A stretch of DNA of 64,000 bases from Peronospora farinosa (Eukaryota; Oomycota; Peronosporomycetes; Peronosporales; Peronosporaceae): contig CANTFK010000987.1 in the NCBI GenBank assembly GCA_947646735.1, positions 372,001 to 436,000 on the forward strand. The letters run 5' to 3'. Position 1 is the stretch's first letter, and each line of letters starts with the position of its first letter. The position numbers and the translations under genes were made by a program. Shown here one piece after another: positions 18,577-32,000 of the stretch. The notes below the pieces were generated by a model. The model was not told the origin of the DNA. It worked only from the letters and a program-made list of their open reading frames with translations, and did no database searches.

Positions 18577-21500
18577 CATCGACGCCAGTCGCTTGATGAT
18601 CGTAGGCTCAAATATGTTGAGCGCGAGACACCTCTAACGAGGATGACGGTGCGCCTTGCAACTAGCGCATCCGTAACAGTAAAGAAACATAGTGTAATTT
18701 CACTACACGCTTGAAGACAAAGTGTACGATGATGATTTTATCGTACTCGATCTGGATGACAAATTTGTTGTCATCCTAAGATTAACATGGCTCAGAAGGT
18801 ACGAGCCATGGGTCAGCTGGAAGCATCGAACCGGGAAGATGCCTGCAGCTTGTTCATCAGATGGCTATTTGATGACCGTCTTGGAGTGTTCACAAGCGTT
18901 TGAATGTACTACGAGTGAGTTCAATGGACTCACTTGTGGTACGGTCGTTAGTAGGACTGCACAAAAGCTTAATGTGACATACAGTCATACAGTGGAGAAA
19001 GATGCCGGCGGCTGTGCAGAAGCACAGGCAGCGCCGAAGGTCCACCTCTCGAATAAGCCGAGTGGACCGGGACCTGAATGCTTGCCTATAGGGCAACATT
19101 CACAGAGAACAAACCGGTTGCCTAGAAGCGACAACACGGTAATCCACGATCAACTGGAGAGTTGATCGTAGAGGATCTTGCTGTGGTTGCGTTATCACAG
19201 CTAAAGGAAGTCGATGGAATAAGTTCCATCGAGCCTGAGGAAAGAAGTCCCATGGAAACAATCACTGAGGATATAAGTTCCCGGGAAGTAACTGAGACGT
19301 TAAACATCTTGGTTGATGACGGATCAAACGTAGGCCTTGTACGCTTGATCTAGTTGCGCCTCCGAAGTTGTTTCGAAGATAACTTCGACGCCAGTCGCTA
19401 GATGATCGTAGGCTCAAATATGTTGAGCGCGAGACACCTCTAACGAGGATGACGGTGCGCCTTTCAACTAGCGCATCCGTAACAGTAAAGAAACATAGTG
19501 TAATTTCACTACACGCTTGAAGACAAAGTGTACGATGATGATTTTATCGTACTCAATCTGGATGACAAATTTGTTGTCATCCTAAGATTAACATGGCTCA
19601 GAAGGTACGAGCCATGGGTCAGCTGGCAGCATCGAACCGTGAAGATGCCTGCCGCTTGTTCATCATATGGCTATTTGATGACAGTCTTGGAGGGTTCACA
19701 AGCGTGTGAATGTACTACGAGTGAGTTCAAAGGACTCACTTGTGGTACGGTCGTTAGTAGGACTGCACAAAAGCTTAATGTGACATACAGTCATACAGTG
19801 GAGAAAGATGCCGGCGGCTGTGCAGAAGCACAGGCAGCGCCGAAGGTCCACCTCTCGAATAAGTCGAGTGGACCGGGACATGAATGCTTGCCTAGTGGGC
19901 AACATTCACAAATAACAAACCGGTTGCCCAGAAGTGACAACACGGTAATCCACGATCAACTGGAGAGTTGATCGTAGAGGATCTTGCTGTGGTTGCTTTA
20001 TCACAGCTAAAGGAAGTCGATGGAATAAGTTCCATCGAGCCTGAGGAAAGAAGTCCCATGGAAACAATCACTGAGGATATAAGTTCTCGGGAAGTAACTG
20101 AGACGTTAAACGTCTTGGTTGATGACGGATCAAACGTAGGCGCTTGTACGCTTGATCTAGTTGCGCCTATGAAGTTGTTTCGAAGATAACATCGACGCCA
20201 GTCGCTTGATGATCGTAGGCTCAAATATGTTGAGCGCGAGACACCATTAACGAGGATGACGGTGCGCCTTGCAACTAGCGCATCCGTAACAGTAAAGAAA
20301 CATAGTGTAATTTCACTACACGCTTGAAGACAAAGTGTACGATGATGATTTTATCGTACTCGATCTGGATGACAAATTTGTTGTCATCCTAAGATTAACA
20401 TGGCTCAGAAGGTACGAGCCATGGGTCAGCTGGAAGCATCGAACCGGGAAGATGCCTGCAGCTTGTTCATCAGATGGCTCTTTGATGACCGTCTTGGAGT
20501 GTTCACAAGCGTGTGAATGTACTACGATTGAGTTCAATGGACTCACTTGTGGTACGGTCGTTAGTAGGACTGCACAAAAGCTTAATGTGACATACAGTCA
20601 TACAGTGGAGAAAGATGCCGGCGGCTGTGCAGAAGCACAGGCAGCGCCGAAGGTCCACCTCTCGAATAAGTCGAGTGGACCGGGACATGAATGCTTGCCT
20701 AGTGGGCAACATTCACAAATAACAAACCGGTTGCCCAGAAGTGACAACACGGTAATCCACGATCAACTGGAGAGTTGATCGTAGAGGATCTTGCTGTGGT
20801 TGCTTTATCACAGCTAAAGGAAGTCGATGGAATAAGTTCCATCGAGCCTGAGGAAAGAAGTCCCATGGAAACAATCACTGAGGATATAAGTTCTCGGGAA
20901 GTAACTGAGACGTTAAACGTCTTGGTTGATGACGGATCAAACGTAGGCGCTTGTACGCTTGATCTAGTTGCGCCTATGAAGTTGTTTCGAAGATAACATC
21001 GACGCCAGTCGCTTGATGATCGTAGGCTCAAATATGTTGAGCGCGAGACACCATTAACGAGGATGACGGTGCGCCTTGCAACTAGCGCATCCGTAACAGT
21101 AAAGAAACATAGTGTAATTTCACTACACGCTTGAAGACAAAGTGTACGATGATGATTTTATCGTACTCGATCTGGATGACAAAATTGTTGTCATCCTAAG
21201 ATTAACATGGCTCAGAAGGTACGAGCCATGGGTCAGCTGGAAGCATCGAACCGGGAAGATGCCTGCAGCTTGTTCATCAGATGGCTCTTTGATGACCGTC
21301 TTGGAGTGTTCACAAGCGTGTGAATGTACTACGATTGAGTTCAATGAACTCACTTGTGGTACGGTCGTTAGTAGGGCTGCACAAAAGCTTAATGTGACAT
21401 ACAGTCATACAGTGGAGAAAGATGCCGGCGGCTGTGCAGAAGCACAGGCAGCGCCGAAGGTCCACCTCTCGAATAAGTCGAGTGGACCGGGACATGAATG

Positions 21501-24225
21501 CTTGCCTAGTGGGCAACACTCACAAATAACAAACCGGTTGCCCAGAAGTGACAACACGGTAATCCACGATCAACTGGAGAGTTGATCGTAGAGGATCTTG
21601 CTGTGGTTGCGTTATCACAGCTAAAGGAAGTCGATGGAATAAGTTCCATCGAGCCTGAGGAAAGAAGTCCCATGGAAACAATCACTGAGGATATAAGTTC
21701 TCGGGAAGTAACTGAGACGTTAAACGTCTTGGTTGATGACGGATCAAACGTAGGCGCTTGTACGCTTGATCTAGTTGCGCCTATGAAGTTGTTTCGAAGA
21801 TAACATCGACGCCAGTCGCTTGATGATCGTAGGCTCAAATATGTTGAGCGCGAGACACCATTAACGAGGATGACGGTGCGCCTTTCAACTAGCGCATCCG
21901 TAACAGTAAAGAAACATAGTGTAATTTCACTACACGCTTGAAGACAAAGTGTACGATGATGATTTTATCGTACTCGATCTGGATGACAAATTTGTTGTCA
22001 TCCTAAGATTAACATGGCTCAGAAGGTACGAGCCATGGGTCAGCTGGAAGCATCGAACCGGGAAGATGCCTGCAGCTTGTTCATCAGATGGCTCTTTGAT
22101 GACCGTCTTGGAGTGTTCACAAGCGTGTGAATGTACTACGATTGAGTTCAATGGACTCACTTGTGGTACGGTCGTTAGTAGGGCTGCACAAAAGCTTAAT
22201 GTGACAGACAGTCATACTGTGGAGAAAGATGCCGGCGGCTGTGCAGAAGCACAGGCAGCGCCGAACGTCCACCTCTCGAATAAGTCGAGTGGACCGGGAC
22301 ATGAATGCTTGCCTAGTGGGCAACACTCACAGAGAACAAACCGGTTGCCTAGAAGCGACAACACGGTAATCCACGATCAACTGGAGAGTTGATCGTAGAG
22401 GATCTTGCTGTGGTTGCTTTATCACAGCTAAAGGAAGTCGATGGAATAAGTTCCATCGAGCCTGAGGAAAGAAGTCCCATGGAAACAATCACTGAGGATA
22501 TAAGTTCCCGGGAAGTAACTGAGACGTTAAACGTCTTGGTTGATGACGGATCAAACGTAGGCGCTTGTACGCTTGATCTAGTTGCGCCTCCGAAGTTGTT
22601 TCGAAGATAACTTCGACGCCAGTGGCTAGATGATCGTAGGCTCAAATATGTTGAGCGCGAGACACCTCTAACGAGGATGACGGTGCGCCTTGCAACTAGC
22701 GCATCCGTAACAGTAAAGAAACATAGTGTAATTTCACTACACGCTTGAAGACAAAGTGTACGATGATGATTTTATCGTACTCGATCTGGATGACAAATTT
22801 GTTGTCATCCTAAGATTAACATGGCTCAGAAGGTACGAGCCATGGGTCAGCTGGCAGCATCGAACCGTGAAGATGCCTGCCGCTTGTTCATCGGATGGCT
22901 ATTTGATGACCGTCTTGGAGTGTTCACAAGCGTGTGAATGTACTACGAGTGAGTTCAAAGGACTCACTTGTGGTACGGTCGTTAGTAGGACTGCACAAAA
23001 GCTTAATGTGACAGACAAACATACTGTGGAGAAAGATGCCGGCGGCTGTGCAGAAGCACAGGCAGCGCCGAAGGTCCACCTCTCGAATAAGTCGAGTGGA
23101 CCGGGACATGAATGCTTGCCTAGTGGGCAACATTCACAAATAACAAACCGGTTGCCCAGAAGTGACAACACGGTAATCCACGATCAACTGGAGAGTTGAT
23201 CGTAGAGGATCTTGCTGTGGTTGCGTTATCACAGCTAAAGGAAGTCGATGGAATAAGTTCCATCGAGCCTGAGGAAAGAAGTCCCATGGAAACAATCACT
23301 GAGGATATAAGTTCCCGGGAAGTAACTGAGACGTTAAACGTCTTGGTTGATGACGGATCAAACGTAGGCCTTGTACGCTTGATCTAGTTGCGCCTCTGAA
23401 GTTGTTTCGAAGATAACATCGACGCCAGTCGCTAGATGATCGTAGGCTCAAATATGTTGAGCGCGAGACACCTCTAACGAGGATGACGGTGCGCCTTGCA
23501 ACAAGCGCATCCGTAACAGTAAAGAAACATAGTGTAATTTCACTACACGCTTCAAGACAAAGTGTACGATGATGATTTCATCGTACTCGATCTGGATGAC
23601 AAATTTGTTGTCATCCTATGATTAACATGGCTCAGAAGGTACGAGCCATGGGTCAGCTGGCAGCATCGAACCGTGAAGATGCCTGCCGCTTGTTCATCAT
23701 ATGGCTATTTGATGACCGTCTTGGAGTGTTCACAAGCGTGTGAATGTACTACGAAATAGTTCAATGAACTCATATCTGGTACGGTCGTTAGTAGGACTGC
23801 ACAAAAGCTTAATGTGACAGACAATCATACTGTGGAGAAAGATGCCGGCCGCTGTGCAGAAGCACAGGCAACGCCGAACGTCCACCTCTCGAATAAGCCG
23901 AGTGGACCGGGACACGAATGCTTGCCTAGAGGGAAACATTCACAGAGAACAAACCGGTTGCCCAGAAGCGACAACACGGTAATCCACGATCAACTGGAGA
24001 GTTGATCGTAGAGGATCTTGCTGTGGTTGCTTTATCACAGCTAAAGGAAGTCGATGGAATAAGTTCCATCGAGCCTGAGGAAAGAAGTCCCCAGGAAATA
24101 ATACCTGAGGATATAAGTTCCCGGGAAGTAACTGAGACGTTAAACGTCTTGGTTGATGAGGATCAAACGTAGGCCTTGTACGCTTGATCTAGTTGCGCCT
24201 CTGAAGTTGTTTCGAAGATAACATC

Positions 24226-27200
24226 GACGCCAGTCGCTAGATAATCGTAGGCGCAAATATGTTGAGCGCGAGACACCTCTAACGAGGATGACGGTGCGCC
24301 TTGCAACTAGCGCATCCGTAACAGTAAAGAAACATAGTGTAATTTCACTACACGCTTCAAGACAAAGTGTACGATGATGATTTCATCGTACTCGATCTGG
24401 ATGACAAATTACAAATTTGTTGTCATCCTATGATTAACATGGCTCAGAAGGTACGAGCCATGGGTCAGCTGGCAGCATCGAACCGTGACGATGCCTGCAG
24501 CTTGTTCATCAGATGGCTATTTGATGACCGTCTTGGAGTGTTCACAAGCGTGTGAATGTACTACAAGTGAGTTCAATGGACTCATATCTGGTACGGTCGT
24601 TAGTAGGACTGCACAAAAGCTTAATGTGACAGACAGTCATACTGTGGAGAAAGATGCCGGCCGCTGTGCAGAAGCACAGGCAACGCCGAAGGTCCACCTC
24701 TTGAATAAGTCGAGTGGACCGGGACACGAATGCTTGCCTAGAGGGAAACATTCACAGAGAACAAACCGGTTGCCCAGAAGCGACAACACGGTAATCCACG
24801 ATCAACTGGAGAGTTTATCGTAGAGGATCTTGCTGTGGTTGCTTTATCACAGCTAAAGGAAGTCGATGGAATAAGTTCCATCGAGCCTGAGGAAAGAAGT
24901 CCCCAGGAAATAATACCTGAGGATATAAGTTCCCGGGAAGTAACTGAGACGTTAAACGTCTTGGTTGATGACGGATCAAACGTAGGCCTTGTACGCTTGA
25001 TCTAGTTGCGCCTCTGAAGTTGTTTCGAAGATAACATCGACGCCAGTCGCTAGATGATCGTAGGCGCAAATATGTTGAGCGCGAGACACCTCTAACGAGG
25101 ATGACGGTGCGCCTTGCAACTAGCGCATCCGTAACAGTAAAGAAACATAGTGGAAATTCACTACACGCTTCAAGACAAAGTGTACGATGATGATTTCATC
25201 GTACTCGATCTGGATGACAAATTTGTTGTCATCCTAAGATTAACATGGCGCAGAAGGTACGAACCATGGGTCAGCTGGCAGCATCGAACCGGGAAGATGC
25301 CTGCAGCTTGTTCATCAGATGGCTCTTTGATGACCGTCTTGTAGTGTTCACAAGCGTGTGAATGTACTACAAGTGAGTTCAATGGACTCATATCTGGTAC
25401 GGTCGTTAGTAGGACTGCACAAAAGCTTAATGTGACAGACAATCATACTGTGGAGAAAGATGCCGGCCGCTGTGCAGAAGCACAGGCAACGCCGAACGTC
25501 CACCTCTCGAATAAGCCGAGTGGACCGGGACACGAATGCTTGCCTAGAGGGAAACATTCACAGAGAACAAACCGGTTGCCCAGAAGCGACAACACGGTAA
25601 TCCACGATCAACTGGAGAGTTGATCGTAGAGGATCTTGCTGTGGTTGCTTTATCACAGCTAAAGGAAGTCGATGGAATAAGTTCCATCGAGCCTGAGGAA
25701 AGAAGTCCCATGGAAACAATCACTGAGGATATAAACTCCCGGGAAGTAACTGAGACGTTAAACGTCTTGGTTGATGACGGATCAAACGTAGGCCTTGTAC
25801 GCTTGATCTAGTTGCGCCTCTGAAGTTGTTTCGAAGATAACATCGACGCCAGTCGCTAGATGATCGTAGGCTCAAATATGTTGAGCGCGAGACACCTCTA
25901 ACGAGGATGACGGTGCGCCTTGCAACTAGCGCATCCGTAACAGTAAAGAAACATAGTGTAATTTCACTACACGCTTCAAGACAAAGTGTACGATGATGAT
26001 TTCATCGTACTCGATCTGGATGACAAATTTGTTGTCATCCTATGATTAACATGGCTCAGAAGGTACGAGCCATGGGTCAGCTGGCAGCATCGAACCGTGA
26101 AGATGCCTGCCGCTTGTTCATCATATGGCTATTTGATGACCGTCTTGGAGTGTTCACAAGCGTGTGAATGTACTACGAGTGAGTTCAAAGGACTCACTTG
26201 TGGTACGGTCGTTAGTAGGACTGCACAAAAGCTTAATGTGACAGACAAACATACTGTGGAGAAAGATGCCGGCGGCTGTGCAGAAGCACAGGCAACGTCG
26301 AAGGTCCACCTCTCGAATAAGCCGAGTGGACCGGGACATGAATGCTTGCCTAGAGGGCAACATTCACAAATAACAAACCGGTTGCCCAGAAGCGACAACA
26401 CGGTAATCCACGATCAACTGGAGAGTTGATCGTAGAGGATCTTGCTGTGGTTGCTTTATCACAGCTAAAGGAAGTCGATGGAATAAGTTCCATCGAGCCT
26501 GAGGAAAGAAGTCCCATGGAAATAATACCTGAGGATATAAGTTCCCGGGAAGTAACTGAGACGTTAAACGTCTTGGTTGATGAGGATCAAACGTAGGCCT
26601 TGTACGCTTGATCTAGTTGCGCCTCCGAAGTTGTTTCGAAGATAACATCGACGCCAGTCGCTAGATAATCGTAGGCTCAAATATGTTAAGCGCGAGACAC
26701 CTCTAACGAGGATGACGGTGCGCCTTGCAACTAGCGCATCCGTAACAGTAAAGAAACATAGTGTAATTTCACTACACGCTTGAAGACAAAGTGTACGATG
26801 ATGATTTCATCGTACTCGATCTGGATGACAAATTACAAATTTGTTGTCATCCTATGATTAACATGGCTCAGAAGGTACGAGCCATGGGTCAGCTGGCAGC
26901 ATCGAACCGTGACGATGCCTGCAGCTTGTTCATCAGATGGCTATTTGATGACCGTCTTGGAGTGTTCACAAGCGTGTGAATGTACTACAAGTGAGTTCAA
27001 TGGACTCATATCTGGTACGGTCGTTAGTAGGACTGCACAAAAGCTTAATGTGACAGACAATCATACTGTGGAGAAAGATGCCGGCCGCTGTGCAGAAGCA
27101 CAGGCAACGCCGAACGTCCACCTCTCGAATAAGCCGAGTGGACCGGGACACGAATGCTTGCCTAGAGGGAAACATTCACAGAGAACAAACCGGTTGCCCA

Positions 27201-29073
27201 GAAGCGACAACACGGTAATCCACGATCAACTGGAGAGTTTATCGTAGAGGATCTTGCTGTGGTTGCTTTATCACAGCTAAAGGAAGTCGATGGAATAAGT
27301 TCCATCGAGCCTGAGGAAAGAAGTCCCCAGGAAATAATACCTGAGGATATAAGTTCCCGGGAAGTAACTGAGACGTTAAACGTCTTGGTTGATGACGGAT
27401 CAAACGTAGGCCTTGTACGCTTGATCTAGTTGCGCCTCTGAAGTTGTTTCGAAGATAACATCGACGCCAGTCGCTAGATGATCGTAGGCGCAAATATGTT
27501 GAGCGCGAGACACCTCTAACGAGGATGACGGTGCGCCTTGCAACTAGCGCATCCGTAACAGTAAAGAAACATAGTGGAAATTCACTACACGCTTCAAGAC
27601 AAAGTGTACGATGATGATTTCATCGTACTCGATCTGGATGACAAATTTGTTGTCATCCTAAGATTAACATGGCGCAGAAGGTACGAACCATGGGTCAGCT
27701 GGCAGCATCGAACCGTGAAGATGCCTGCCGCTTGCTCATCAGATGGCTATTTGATGACCGTCTTGTAGTGTTCACAAGCGTGTGAATGTACTACAAGTGA
27801 GTTCAATGGACTCATATCTGGTACGGTCGTTAGTAGGACTGCACAAAAGCTTAATGTGACAGACAATCATACTGTGGAGAAAGATGCCGGCCGCTGTGCA
27901 GAAGCACAGGCAACGCCGAACGTCCACCTCTCGAATAAGCCGAGTGGACCGGGACACGAATGCTTGCCTAGAGGGAAACATTCACAGAGAACAAACCGGT
28001 TGCCCAGAAGCGACAACACGGTAATCCACGATCAACTGGAGAGTTGATCGTAGAGGATCTTGCTGTGGTTGCTTTATCACAGCTAAAGGAAGTCGATGGA
28101 ATAAGTTCCATCGAGCCTGAGGAAAGAAGTCCCATGGAAACAATCACTGAGGATATAAACTCCCGGGAAGTAACTGAGACGTTAAACGTCTTGGTTGATG
28201 ACGGATCAAACGTAGGCCTTGTACGCTTGATCTAGTTGCGCCTCCGAAGTTGTTTCGAAGATAACATCGACGCCAGTCGCTAGATGATCGTAGGCTCAAA
28301 TATGTTGAGCGCGAGACACCTCTAACGAGGATGACGGTGCGCCTTGCAACTAGCGCATCCGTAACAGTAAAGAAACATAGTGTAATTTCACTACACGCTT
28401 CAAGACAAAGTGTACGATGATGATTTCATCGTACTCGATCTGGATGACAAATTTGTTGTCATCCTAAGATTAACATGGCGCAGAAGGTACGAACCATGGG
28501 TCAGCTGGCAGCATCGAACCGTGAAGATGCCTGCCGCTTGCTCATCAGATGGCTATTTGATGACCGTCTTGTAGTGTTCACAAGCGTGTGAATGTACTAC
28601 AAGTGAGTTCAATGGACTCATATCTGGTACGGTCGTTAGTAGGACTGCACAAAAGCTTAATGTGACAGACAATCATACTGTGGAGAAAGATGCCGGCCGC
28701 TGTGCAGAAGCACAGGCAACGCCGAACGTCCACCTCTCGAATAAGCCGAGTGGACCGGGACACGAATGCTTGCCTAGAGGGAAACATTCACAGAGAACAA
28801 ACCGGTTGCCCAGAAGCGACAACACGGTAATCCACGATCAACTGGAGAGTTGATCGTAGAGGATCTTGCTGTGGTTGCTTTATCACAGCTAAAGGAAGTC
28901 GATGGAATAAGTTCCATCGAGCCTGAGGAAAGAAGTCCCATGGAAACAATCACTGAGGATATAAACTCCCGGGAAGTAACTGAGACGTTAAACGTCTTGG
29001 TTGATGAGGATCAAACGTAGGCCTTGTACGCTTGATCTAGTTGCGCCTCCGAAGTTGTTTCGAAGATAACATC
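24226..29073 (+). repeat. Higher-order repeat of three satellite units (2,424 bp), two copies
   Basis: Three consecutive unit anchors (24,367; 25,180; 25,986) recur 2,424 bp later (26,791; 27,604; 28,410) with the same order of lengths (813, 806, 805) and the same diagnostic variants, including the 8-bp insertion in the first unit of each trio. The third unit of the first trio carries the cacttgtgg variant while its partner does not, so later conversion has occurred. Confidence 0.8.
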
Positions 29074-32000
29074 GACGCCAGTCGCTAGATAATCGTAGGC
29101 TCAAATATGTTAAGCGCGAGACACCTCTAACGAGGATGACGGTGCGCCTTTCAACTAGCGCATCCGTAACAGTAAAGAAACATAGTGGAAATTCACTACA
29201 CGCTTCAAGACAAAGTGTACGATGATGATTTCATCGTACTCGATCTGGATGACAAATTTGTTGTCATCCTAAGATTAACATGGCGCAGAAGGTACGAACC
29301 ATGGGTCAGCTGGCAGCATCGAACCGTGAAGATGCCTGCCGCTTGCTCATCAGATGGCTATTTGATGACCGTCTTGTAGTGTTCACAAGCGTGTGAATGT
29401 ACTACAAGTGAGTTCAATGGACTCATATCTGGTACGGTCGTTAGTAGGACTGCACAAAAGCTTAATGTGACAGACAATCATACTGTGGAGAAAGATGCCG
29501 GCCGCTGTGCAGAAGCACAGGCAACGCCGAACGTCCACCTCTCGAATAAGCCGAGTGGACCGGGACACGAATGCTTGCCTAGAGGGAAACATTCACAGAG
29601 AACAAACCGGTTGCCCAGAAGCGACAACACGGTAATCCACGATCAACTGGAGAGTTGATCGTAGAGGATCTTGCTGTGGTTGCTTTATCACAGCTAAAGG
29701 AAGTCGATGGAATAAGTTCCATCGAGCCTGAGGAAAGAAGTCCCATGGAAACAATCACTGAGGATATAAACTCCCGGGAAGTAACTGAGACGTTAAACGT
29801 CTTGGTTGATGAGGATCAAACGTAGGCCTTGTACGCTTGATCTAGTTGCGCCTCCGAAGTTGTTTCGAAGATAACATCGACGCCAGTCGCTAGATAATCG
29901 TAGGCTCAAATATGTTGAGCGCGAGACACCTCTAACGAGGATGACGGTGCGCCTTGCAACTAGCGCATCCGTAACAGTAAAGAAACATAGTGGAATTTCA
30001 CTACACGCTTCAAGACAAAGTGTACGATGATGATTTCATCGTACTCGATCTGGATGACAAATTTGTTGTCATCCTAAGATTAACATGGCGCAGAAGGTAC
30101 GAACCATGGGTCAGCTGGCAGCATCGAACCGTGAAGATGCCTGCCGCTTGCTCATCAGATGGCTATTTGATGACCGTCTTGTAGTGTTCACAAGCGTGTG
30201 AATGTACTACAAGTGAGTTCAATGGACTCATATCTGGTACGGTCGTTAGTAGGACTGCACAAAAGCTTAATGTGACAGACAATCATACTGTGGAGAAAGA
30301 TGCCGGCCGCTGTGCAGAAGCACAGGCAACGCCGAACGTCCACCTCTCGAATAAGCCGAGTGGACCGGGACACGAATGCTTGCCTAGAGGGAAACATTCA
30401 CAGAGAACAAACCGGTTGCCCAGAAGCGACAACACGGTAATCCACGATCAACTGGAGAGTTGATCGTAGAGGATCTTGCTGTGGTTGCTTTATCACAGCT
30501 AAAGGAAGTCGATGGAATAAGTTCCATCGAGCCTGAGGAAAGAAGTCCCATGGAAACAATCACTGAGGATATAAACTCCCGGGAAGTAACTGAGACGTTA
30601 AACGTCTTGGTTGATGAGGATCAAACGTAGGCCTTGTACGCTTGATCTAGTTGCGCCTCCGAAGTTGTTTCGAAGATAACATCGACGCCAGTCGCTAGAT
30701 AATCGTAGGCTCAAATATGTTGAGCGCGAGACACCTCTAACGAGGATGACGGTGCGCCTTGCAACTAGCGCATCCGTAACAGTAAAGAAACATAGTGGAA
30801 ATTCACTACACGCTTCAAGACAAAGTGTACGATGATGATTTCATCGTACTCGATCTGGATGACAAATTTGTTGTCATCCTAAGATTAACATGGCGCAGAA
30901 GGTACGAACCATGGGTCAGCTGGCAGCATCGAACCGTGAAGATGCCTGCCGCTTGCTCATCAGATGGCTATTTGATGACCGTCTTGTAGTGTTCACAAGC
31001 GTGTGAATGTACTACAAGTGAGTTCAATGGACTCATATCTGGTACGGTCGTTAGTAGGACTGCACAAAAGCTTAATGTGACAGACAATCATACTGTGGAG
31101 AAAGATGCCGGCCGCTGTGCAGAAGCACAGGCAACGCCGAACGTCCACCTCTCGAATAAGCCGAGTGGACCGGGACACGAATGCTTGCCTAGAGGGAAAC
31201 ATTCACAGAGAACAAACCGGTTGCCCAGAAGCGACAACACGGTAATCCACGATCAACTGGAGAGTTGATCGTAGAGGATCTTGCTGTGGTTGCTTTATCA
31301 CAGCTAAAGGAAGTCGATGGAATAAGTTCCATCGAGCCTGAGGAAAGAAGTCCCATGGAAACAATCACTGAGGATATAAACTCCCGGGAAGTAACTGAGA
31401 CGTTAAACGTCTTGGTTGATGAGGATCAAACGTAGGCCTTGTACGCTTGATCTAGTTGCGCCTCCGAAGTTGTTTCGAAGATAACATCGACGCCAGTCGC
31501 TAGATAATCGTAGGCTCAAATATGTTGAGCGCGAGACACCTCTAACGAGGATGACGGTGCGCCTTGCAACTAGCGCATCCGTAACAGTAAAGAAACATAG
31601 TGGAATTTCACTACACGCTTCAAGACAAAGTGTACGATGATGATTTCATCGTACTCGATCTGGATGACAAATTTGTTGTCATCCTAAGATTAACATGGCT
31701 CAGAAGGTACGAGCCATGGGTCAGCTGGCAGCATCGAACCGTGAAGATGCCTGCCGCTTGTTCATCAGATGGCTATTTGATGACCGTCTTGTAGTGTTCA
31801 CAAGCGTGTGAATGTACTACAAGTGAGTTCAATGGACTCATATCTGGTACGGTCGTTAGTAGGACTGCACAAAAGCTTAATGTGACAGACAATCATACTG
31901 TGGAGAAAGATGCCGGCCGCTGTGCAGAAGCACAGGCAACGCCGAACGTCCACCTCTCGAATAAGCCGAGTGGACCGGGACACGAATGCTTGCCTAGAGG

